Positions 11,369 through 19,171 of a stretch of 56,191 nucleotides of DNA are shown here, in pieces (positions within the stretch are counted from its first letter, which is position 1; every line of letters starts with the position of its first letter). The translations under genes were made by a program, and so were the position numbers. Under the pieces are notes generated by a model. That model was given only the letters and a program-made list of their open reading frames with translations, ran no database searches and was not told where the DNA came from. This stretch comes from Myrmaecium sp. VS I D KN 1 (taxonomy: Eukaryota > Ascomycota > Dothideomycetes > Valsariales > Valsariaceae). Where the stretch lies: NCBI GenBank assembly GCA_019775845.1, contig JADQAV010000057.1:1-56191 (forward strand). Reading direction: 5' to 3'.

Positions 11369-12515
11369 TATCGATGGGGGGGATGTTCCTGAATGATCGA
11401 GGCTAGAAAGAGCGGACGCCGAACCCTGAATGCAAGAACCCGGAGAGATCAAAAGCAGATACGCTTGAGGTGAAAGACAACTGAAGAAAACGGAGCGAGT
11501 CGGGTACAGTACGGAGGAGGGGATGGGGAACAAGCCCTCTCTTATCAAACCGCGCTGAAGCTTTCAACTGATGTTAGCATCCAAGCACGCATTCCGAGAT
11601 GCCCGCTCCCGCTCCGCGGACCGGCGAACAACCTCTGGATGTTGAGTAACTAACAAAACTGCGAAACATCCCCCGCAGTTACAGACCGCGATAACGCATC
11701 GCAACCCCAAACAGGCAATTCTGCAGCTACCCGGGAGGGGCATCTGTTTGCGCAAGGAGGGGGAAAGCGGAAGGAGCGGAGGTGAGCTAAACCCCGCTCG
11801 CTCTAGCTCCCCGCTTAACGACGGCTCTCGACGAGTCGCGACGCTATCGGTACGCTCGACTTACTTGGGGAATTTTGGAACGTTATCCGGTGACCGGATG
11901 ACTGTATTAGGTGTTGCATCTGATCCGGCGCTTTTCCCGGATTTGGTGCCGGCTTAGGAGTCGGCTGGCCCAGTCGGAAGGGGCGGGATTACGCCCGTTA
12001 GCGTGCCCGCGCTAAGGTACCGTCGCCACTCCCACCCTTCACTCTGCCCTGCATTTCCCCCCCGCGTGCCCCCGTCCGCTACCTAGTCATGCGCGGGAGA
12101 TAAGGTAAGAGGGGGATGGAATAGTGTGAACGGGCCTAGGACCTACTAGGCCGGCATCCTTCCTGCCAGATAGGAACGGATTCAAGACTCACACACATTT
12201 ACTCTCTCTCTGTCTCTTCCCTTCCCTCCCGACTCCCGTCCCAGTGACCATGTCCCCGGATACGCGCCTCTTCCTCATTCGGGGAATTCCCTACTCCTAC
12301 AACTCCTCTCCTCTCTCTTCCCCCCCTCCCCTCCTGCGATCGTGGAAGGTATAATAGGTATCCCCTCGGGGACAACGGCTACTTTCATCTTTGTACCTGT
12401 ACCGGAGCGGCGATCCATTCACCATCATCAGCATCATCCGTTCTTCACGCCATTCACACCCCTAACACCACCCGCCGGCTCAGGTACCGTGACATACAGT
12501 ACATAGGTACCTACC
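11369..12515. promoter_or_regulatory. Shared divergent promoter region of D-amino-acid oxidase and MFS permease genes
   Basis: Intergenic 1147 bases with no credible gene. It contains HGATAR-type sites at 11542-11547, 11689-11694, 11844-11849, 12098-12103 and 12168-12173. The count is little above random expectation, so AreA-type nitrogen control is possible but not shown. A CT-rich tract (about 12195-12340) precedes the permease gene. Confidence 0.45.
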
Positions 12516-14428
12516 ATGGCTGAGTTCGCGGAGAAGAAGACGCCCGGACCGCTGAACCCGGACCATCCGCGGAGCATGTCCATCCATGAGATCTCCGAGT
12601 ACGATGAGTATTTGGGTCTTTGCGAGACCTTCAGTGGGGACCGGTTGAAGACGTTGGTGCGGAAGATTGAGTATGTCTTTTGCGGGCCGTTCGGTTGGGC
12701 CCTCCTTTCCACCCCTTCCCCCCTCCATTCCCCACATTGTGGAACCATGTGAGCTGACAGGAAGGGCTAATGCAGTCTGCGTGTGCTTCCGCAACTGATT
12801 ATTTTGTATTTGATGAGCTATGTTGATCGCACGAATGTTGGTCAGTTGCTTTCCATTCTTCCATTCACCATCACCACCCCCTTTAGCAAGATCAACCATC
12901 TTGTCATCAACCACCTCCGCGGGCCTTTCAAGAAGAAAAAAGAAATGAACCAACCCACCTAACCCCCCCTCCCAGGAAACGCCAAACTCTTCGGCGCCCT
13001 GGACGACCTACACATGACCGGGCAACAATGGAACACCGCGCTGTCGCTCTTCTTCATCACCTACGCCCTGGGCGGGGTGCCCGCCAACATCGCCCTCAAG
13101 CGCCTCGGGCCCCGGCTCTGGCTGCCCACCATGATGCTCGGCGTCAGCATCATCCTGGTCTGCTCCTCACTGCAAAATAACTTCGGGGGCTGGGCCGCCA
13201 TGCGCGTCCTCCTCGGCCTCGTCGAGGCCGGCGTCTTCCCCGGCTGCTCCTTCGTCCTGACGACATGGTATAGCCCCCGGGAGGTCCACACGCGCATGAC
13301 GATCTTTTATTCGGGTGCGAGTGCGGCGGGGGGGTTTTCGGGCTTGTTGGCCTACGCCCTCGGCCAGGCGGATGGGGTGTGGGGGTATCGGGGTTGGCGG
13401 TGGATTTATTGTGTTGAAGGTACGTGATTGCTTTTTCTGATTCTTCCATGTTCACCAGAGAACTAAGGAGCGTGGGCTAACGTGACATCCCCTAGGCGTC
13501 TTCTCCGCGTGCCTCTCGCTCGCCGCCTTCTTCCTCATCTACGACACCCCCGCCAAGGTCGGCAACTGGCTCAGCCCGGAGGAGCGCCGCTTCCTCCTGC
13601 TCCGCCATAAGTACTCCGCCGGCGGCGAGACGGGCGTCGCCGAGGACGACCAGTTCCGATGGAGCGCGGTGAAGGAGGCCGCTAAGTCTCCGCACATTTA
13701 CGCGATGTAAGTCGACTATTCCTTCCCTCTCCCCGCCACCGACCCATAGCTAACCACCGCGGAATTCCAACAGCGCCGCCATGGAGTTCACCCTCTGCGT
13801 CGTCGTCTACGGCGTCTCCTTCGTGCTGCCCACCATCATCGAACACCTCGGCTACTCCGCCGCCAACGCCCAAGCCATGACCGTGCCCCCTTACATCTTC
13901 GCCTGCCTCATCACCGTCCTCAGCGGGTGGTGCGCGGACCGGTACCGCAAGCGCATGCTCGCCGTCGTCCTCCCCAACGCCATGGCCCTCCTCGGCTTCG
14001 TCATCATCATCGCCACCGTGCGCTACCCGCACCTGCCCGGCGCGACCTTGCTCGGCATCTTCCTCGCCATCGGCGGCCTGTACCCCATCTCCCCCGCCGT
14101 CACGGCCTGGACGGCGCTCAACGTCGCCGGCACCATGAAGCGCGCCGTCGGCATCGGCTTGATGATTTCGTTCTCCCAGCTGGGGGGTCTGGTGGGGAGC
14201 AATATTTATCTGACCGCCGAGGCCCCGACGTATCCGGTGGGCTTTGGCATTAGCATTGCGATGTTGGGCGTGTTTGGGGTGGTGTGGCCGGTGTGCTATG
14301 CGGGGATTTTGAGGAGGATCAATGCGGCGCGTGCGAGGCTGAGTGAGGGGGAGGTCAGGGAGATGTATACGGATGAGCAGCTCGCGGCGATGGGAGATGA
14401 GAGTCCGTTGTTTCGGTATGTGTATTAG
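12516..14428 (+). CDS. MFS permease, anion:cation symporter (DAL5/TNA1-like) family
   Basis: Five exons (12516-12670, 12776-12840, 12976-13419, 13496-13706, 13774-14428) give 509 residues, standard for the allantoate/nicotinate permease family, which imports small organic anions across the plasma membrane. About twelve hydrophobic segments are visible. Diagnostic blocks include YLMSYVDRTNVGNAKLFG in the first span, the RVLLGLVEAGVFPGCSFVLTTWY type block, GYRGWRWIYCVEG and GWCADRYRKR in the second half. The second exon is only 65 bases and carries the first transmembrane start. The acidic and charged N- and C-terminal tails are cytosolic as usual. Substrate is unknown: allantoate, nicotinate, pantothenate, biotin and short-peptide transporters share this fold. 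The divergent D-amino-acid oxidase and the downstream mu-crystallin-like enzyme suggest an amino-acid-derived acid, an inference from context only. Confidence 0.92.
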
Positions 14429-15205
14429 ACGGGTGTCTTGGTGGTTTCTTCATCCCGTTCTCTGAAGCTGTGATCTTCGGTAGGAGGGGAATGTGGGGTT
14501 TTTCTCTTCTGTTTTCTTCCTTCTTTGACAGTTTTGGGCTGTTCTCTCTGATTTTGTTCCTCGTCTACGTTTCACGGCATGATTTACAGAGAGAGAGAGA
14601 CCGGGAGATGGAGACACTGAATATCTTGATTTCCGCTGCACCTCTTCCTCCTTATCTTATCACTGCGAGGCTGAGAAATCTCGGTTCGTCGGGTTCGGTC
14701 CGTTATCTGATCGGATCGTTTGGTGGGGGTTGGTGGGGCCACGACAGCTCCCTTCTACCTATCTCCGGCCACTCGCCCGGCCCCTCGTGAAGATGGAAGC
14801 ACCGGCTTATTACTAGGTACCTATCAACCGATTACACAGAAAAGGTATCAGACTGTGACTCCGATACCAGCACCCTCTCTGCCGCCGATAGAGAGCCGAT
14901 TTATGGCGGCTATCGTCGGCTGAACCCGATATCGGCCTGTAACGACCTGCGATGCGGAGACCCCGATGTCGCTCTTGCGCCTCCGGTCACCCTCCGTTGT
15001 CGTCCGCGGGGGTGATAGCTAACCCCTCTCCGGTCCTATTTATCTCTTGATTCATCTCGAACTACCTACATACTACTGTACCAAACCACGGAGTAGGATA
15101 TAAACCTCGTCCAGATCCTGCTACCCTTCGTTCGACCAGTTCAAGACTTCAACTCTCGTCCATTTCCCTCCTTTACTTCCGCTCCCGCCGCCAAAAACCA
15201 CCACA
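14429..15205. promoter_or_regulatory. Intergenic region with promoter of the mu-crystallin-like gene
   Basis: Holds the 3' UTR of the permease and the promoter of the next gene. TATA-like ATATAAA lies at 15098-15104, about 105 bases before the start codon. A run of imperfect GAT/CGATA motifs spans 14860-14960. No gene seen. Confidence 0.5.
15098..15104 (+). promoter_or_regulatory. TATA box of the mu-crystallin-like gene
   Basis: ATATAAA in the context GTAGGATATAAACC, about 105 bases upstream of the ATG at 15206, followed by a pyrimidine-rich leader. Confidence 0.5.
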
Positions 15206-16339
15206 ATGCCCTTCACCGTCCTCACCGAGGCGGACATCAACGCCCTCCTCGACGACCTCAGCGCCACGGAGCTAGACTCCCTCCTCACCACCCTCTCCAC
15301 AACCCTACAAACCTACTCCACCTCCACCGCCCAAAAAGCGCTCCAACCCCACCGCTCCGTCCTGACGCACCCAAACGGGCACACCGCCCTCTTCATGCCC
15401 GCCACCACGCCCTCCCTCCTCGGCACCAAAATCGTCAGCATCGCGCCTTCCTCCCCCACTAACCCTCCCTCCCCCTCCCCCTCCCCCAACAACCCCTCCC
15501 CCAACCCCACCATCACCCCCACCCTCCAATCCACCCTCACCCTCTGCACGCCCACCGGCCGCGCCCGCGGGATCCTCAACGCCGCCGCCCTCACCGCCTT
15601 CCGCACCGCGCTGGGCAGCATGCTGCTCTACCGCGCCCGCCGGCGCACATCCCAGGTGCTGGTCTTCGGCGCGGGCGCGCAGGCGCGCTGGCACATCCGC
15701 TTAGCCGTGCTGCTCCGAGGGCAGGAGATCGAGCGGGTGACGATTGCGAACCGCTCGGTGGGGCGGGCGGAGGCGTTGAGGGAGGCGCTGTGCGCGATGG
15801 AGGGCTGGCCGAGGCGGGTGGAGGTCAGGGTTTGTGGGTTGGATGGGGATGGGGGACTGGAGGCCGAGGTGAGGGGGGCGGATGTGGTGTTTTGTACGAC
15901 CCCGAGTACGAGGGTGCTTTGGCCGGTGGAGTGGATGACGGGGGTGGATGCGCCGGCCGCCAAGTATGTGGCGGCGATTGGGAGTTATCGGCTTGATATG
16001 CGGGAACTGGATCCGGCGTTGTTGAGGGAGGTGGTGAGGGGGCGGGGGGGCGTGTTTGGGGGGTTGGGGAAGGTGGTGGTGGATTGTCGGGAGGGGTGTT
16101 TGGTGGAGGCTGGGGAGGTGGTGGAGGCGGGGTTGACGGGGGAGGAGATGGTGGAGGTGGGGGAGTTGGTGGGGAGGTTGGATGCTGGGGATGGGGAGGA
16201 GGGATTGAGGGAGTGGTTGGAGGAGGGGTTGGTGGTGTATAAGAGTGTGGGGGTGGGCGTGATGGATTTGGCGATTGGGGAGGGTTTGCTGGATTTGGCG
16301 GCGGAGAAGGGCGTGGGGTGGACGATGGAGAGTTTTTAG
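15206..16339 (+). CDS. Ornithine cyclodeaminase/mu-crystallin family NAD(P)-dependent enzyme
   Basis: Single exon, 377 residues. The family includes ornithine cyclodeaminase (ornithine to proline plus ammonia), alanine dehydrogenases and ketimine reductases. Visible features are the N-terminal half with an Arg in PHRSVLTHP and a Lys in LLGTKIVSIAP that match the substrate-carboxylate and lysine positions. The Rossmann motif VFGAGAQARWHIRL falls near residue 150 and IANRS ends the second beta strand. A Pro/Ser insert (SSPTNPPSPSPSP) interrupts the first half. The late motif reads GSYRLDMRELDP rather than the GADxPGKxEL of true cyclodeaminases, so ketimine reductase or amino-acid dehydrogenase activity is more likely (inference). 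The coding strand swings from very C-rich (15241-15300: 32 C, 9 G) to almost C-free (16141-16200: 38 G, 1 C). It may act with the two preceding nitrogen-related genes. Confidence 0.88.
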   Translation: MPFTVLTEADINALLDDLSATELDSLLTTLSTTLQTYSTSTAQKALQPHRSVLTHPNGHTALFMPATTPSLLGTKIVSIAPSSPTNPPSPSPSPNNPSPNPTITPTLQSTLTLCTPTGRARGILNAAALTAFRTALGSMLLYRARRRTSQVLVFGAGAQARWHIRLAVLLRGQEIERVTIANRSVGRAEALREALCAMEGWPRRVEVRVCGLDGDGGLEAEVRGADVVFCTTPSTRVLWPVEWMTGVDAPAAKYVAAIGSYRLDMRELDPALLREVVRGRGGVFGGLGKVVVDCREGCLVEAGEVVEAGLTGEEMVEVGELVGRLDAGDGEEGLREWLEEGLVVYKSVGVGVMDLAIGEGLLDLAAEKGVGWTMESF

Positions 16340-16570
16340 ATGGATAGTGGTCGGAGTGGATGGGAAGTTGAGAGTGACGGAGAAGGAGAACGTTGGGTTT
16401 CTATATGGGAAAAAATTCCCCTGTCCACCTACTGCGATCTATTATAAGAATGTAACTTACTGGTAGCTTTCTATCAGTAGTTATATCATCCTAATACATA
16501 CTACCCACCAAGTCCACCTGAGAATCTAAATATTCAACGCTTCTACTATAGTAACCACTACACGGTCTCC

Positions 16571-16701
16571 GTGCAGCTGGTGGGTAGCATACGCCTTGTA
16601 TAAGGTGTGAGATCCTGGTTTCTACCAATCAATCGCCGTAGTGAGGCTGTTTTGCCCTTGGAGAGAGAAGTGCATGAAGTAACGCTAACCACCGGCTGCA
16701 C
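16571..16701. repeat. Imperfect inverted repeat, possible small non-autonomous element
   Basis: GTGCAGCTGGTGGGTAGC at 16571-16588 and GCTAACCACCGGCTGCAC at 16684-16701 are inverse complements with 16 of 18 matches, and weaker similarity continues outward. The first 16 bases of the right arm occur exactly at window positions 1-16. This suggests a dispersed repeat family; no clear target duplication was found. Confidence 0.45.
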
Positions 16702-16856
16702 GAAGGTGGTGTATATATCGTAAGAAAGCATCGATAAAGTGGCCAATACGCCCATCGAACCGATCAGGCAGCCGCCAGGCTCCTGCTAGCTAGCCCCCTG
16801 CAGCTAGATAAACCCCTCCTGATATGGATGCCAGTAAAATCCTACCCGGAATTCTA

Positions 16857-17137
16857 TGTAACGTGTTTGGCGGCCACATGCGAAGCGGCCTGATTTTCTT
16901 GACGGTTTTGAAAAGATATGCGAGTTCTCAGTAGTAAACTTCAAGTTACTAGGAGTCAGTATTGTTTCAAACGCCTAGCAGGAATACTAGCAACACTAAC
17001 CTATTAACACTTCTCCATATATCGTATAGAGAGTAACGATACGGTGGCTAATGATACGACTGGCCCCTATAAGCTAGCCATCGTCGACTAGGGAAAACAC
17101 TCTGCACCGCATATTTAAGACCGCCAAACACGTTACC
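16857..17137. mobile_element. MITE of Tc1/mariner-pogo type, 281 bp, TA target site
   Basis: GTAACGTGTTTGGCGG at 16858-16873 is the exact inverse complement of CCGCCAAACACGTTAC at 17121-17136. With one further unmatched base at each end (T16857, C17137), the element is flanked on both sides by TA (16855-16856 and 17138-17139). TA duplication is the hallmark of Tc1/mariner/pogo (Fot1-like) insertion. The 281-bp body holds no reading frame of note and is AT-rich, so this is a non-autonomous copy that would need a transposase from elsewhere. The perfect 16-bp arms suggest a fairly young insertion. Confidence 0.75.
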
Positions 17138-19064
17138 TACTGCCGCGGCGTCCCCCGGCGTCCCAAAAATATATCCCCCTTCTCCTTATGCTCTTCCTCC
17201 CCTCTTGCTCTCTCTCCACCATTGCTCCGGAACCATTCCAAGCCTCTCTTCCTCCCCCGGGGGCCGCGGAAAAACAGCGTCCATGAACAACAACACCTGC
17301 TTCCAACTTTAACGTTGCTCCGTTCCGTGGACGCCTCTCCTTCATCTCACGAGCCTTTCATTCGTCCATCCCTTCCCTAATTAGTCAATCAATCAACCCC
17401 TAGCCGCCCAACTAACCACATGCTACATAAATCAAACTAAATAGCCGACCCAAACCAAACAAACCCCAAGGGCTCAGGGGGCAAAGTAACTGCACCTTAT
17501 TCTTGTCGTCGTTGCGGTTGGGGATACGGATGATGAGCAGAGGTGGACATCATCGTGATGATGATGAGCAATTAGATTGGTAGGCTCGTCTAGGCCAAGC
17601 TTCGCGCTAAGCTTTGAGATGGGGAGAAGCTTAACCGGATTGCTGGGTCAGGGTTGGGGATGTACCCCGCACGTTACCACTAGGTACCTACCTACCGCTA
17701 CCGTTTGCCGCTGTCTGCTGCGGGTTGCGGGATACCGGGCGGTTCACTGGTTTTTGACGTTTTGTTTGTTTGGACTGCATGTCTATATCGGCCATCGTCT
17801 TTCTTCCTAATCATGGCCGGACGCTTTTGTGAGGCTGTCATCGGTGACTTTCTAGAGGACTGGCCGTATCCATACCTTTCAGGAGCAACGAGGGTGTGAA
17901 CCACAAACGCCTGCCAGCTCTTCGTGGCTCGCTTCAGAAGCGAGAACCGGCGCTGGAGCTTCGACGTCGAGCTACCGATATGTGATGTGCGTCCCCTGCC
18001 TATCTAGTTCAGCCACAGACCCGAACCAACCGAAGGAAGAGAAGATATAATTGGGACATACGGCGTGGCCCGGTTGATGGCGGATGGACCGATAGCACCG
18101 AGAACCAGCTGACTGAGGAAGAAAGCTTCCCCTCCCCTCCCCTTGACCTGGCCGGCCATCGGTCCGCTTCCGTGCCGGTCCTGGGTCCCTCGCTTGTCTT
18201 TGAGGTGACCCTGTCTTCCTTGTGTGATGTCGAGAACGGGTCAGCAGGAAGTGAAGTGAAGGTGTCCTTTCCGCAAAAGTTGAACAATTCAGTCATGGGT
18301 GTCCTGCTTACCTTGATGGTTCATCCGATGGGGATATCAATTGCCTACTATTCACCACTGCATCTGATGACAGGTGTCCCTCGGATGTTTACCTAATCTA
18401 CCGAAGTCCCATCTCGACGGTGCTTCGCTTCGCGTAATGAAAGCCACGGCTGAACCATGACCTTCAGCAGCTTCCGCTGGTCGGAAGTCGACTTCTCCGT
18501 CGTCTCGCGGATACTACCTTCTACAATCTCCCCATGTCTCCCGATGGCATCAAGAAACGAAGCGGCACGACCGTTACCAGAGCAATTGCAGTCTAAGAAT
18601 ACGAGGTTGCATGGCTTCGACCCGTCATTTTGACTCGCATACCAACCATTGCCCCAGATGGACCAGCCTAGCGAGCCGCTTCCACGCCGCGGACCCGTCA
18701 GGTCTTGACAGGCCTTCCCGCATCTGACACCAGCACTCGAGCAACGGACCAATGCCAGCGGCTGGAATTACAGATGACATGCTCGTCTACAGCGGCGCTC
18801 GACCCTCCGAACCGGTCCAGGCATTCAACCCCCTCCCTTAGCTCCTCCACCGCCCCTATTTTAGGAGGTGATCCGGACGAAAGTGGAAAGCTGGTTGCTC
18901 TCGATCCGGTGTAGCGTTGGTCAGCCTTGCGTGAGTTCCACTCGCTGGCCTGGACCGCAGTCTGGGATCGATAGTTAGTATGCGCGGTTCATGCTGGCCG
19001 TGAATGCTGACTCCACTTCACCTTCAGAGCTCGTATCCTGAATCTCTGGCTGAGAACCATCCCA

Positions 19065-19073
19065 ATATATATA
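19065..19073 (+). promoter_or_regulatory. TATA box of the cysteine-rich repeat gene
   Basis: ATATATATA in the context CCCAATATATATACC, about 100 bases upstream of the ATG at 19172, followed by a CT-rich leader with many TTTCC/CATC motifs. Confidence 0.55.
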
Positions 19074-19171
19074 CCAACAGCTTTTCGTCTCGAGGGGCTT
19101 CATCTTTCCATTTCACCGCTCATCTCTCATCCTTTCCACAACCCCCTGACTTCAACGAATAACTGCCCACA

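Larger units (their letters stand above)
16340..19171. other. Gene-poor region with MITE and inverted repeats
   Basis: The segment 16400-17140 is AT-richer than its surroundings and carries a 281-bp MITE (16857-17137) and an imperfect 18-bp inverted repeat (16571-16588 against 16684-16701). From 17140 to 19171 I see only short unconvincing ORFs, GC-poor and GC-rich patches and the promoter of the cysteine-rich gene. Confidence 0.5.

Noticed and set aside
11542-12173. Five HGATAR (GATA-factor) sites in the oxidase/permease promoter
   Set aside because: About 3.4 are expected by chance in 1147 bases on both strands, so the excess is not convincing; mentioned only as possible.
3599-16339. Secondary-metabolite gene cluster around the Zn2Cys6 regulator and permease
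   Set aside because: No polyketide synthase, peptide synthetase, terpene cyclase or tailoring set is present; the genes fit primary metabolism.
18393-18752. 119-residue minus-strand frame with WGNGWYASQNDG-like stretch
   Set aside because: No recognised family, no supporting splice structure or promoter; left unannotated.
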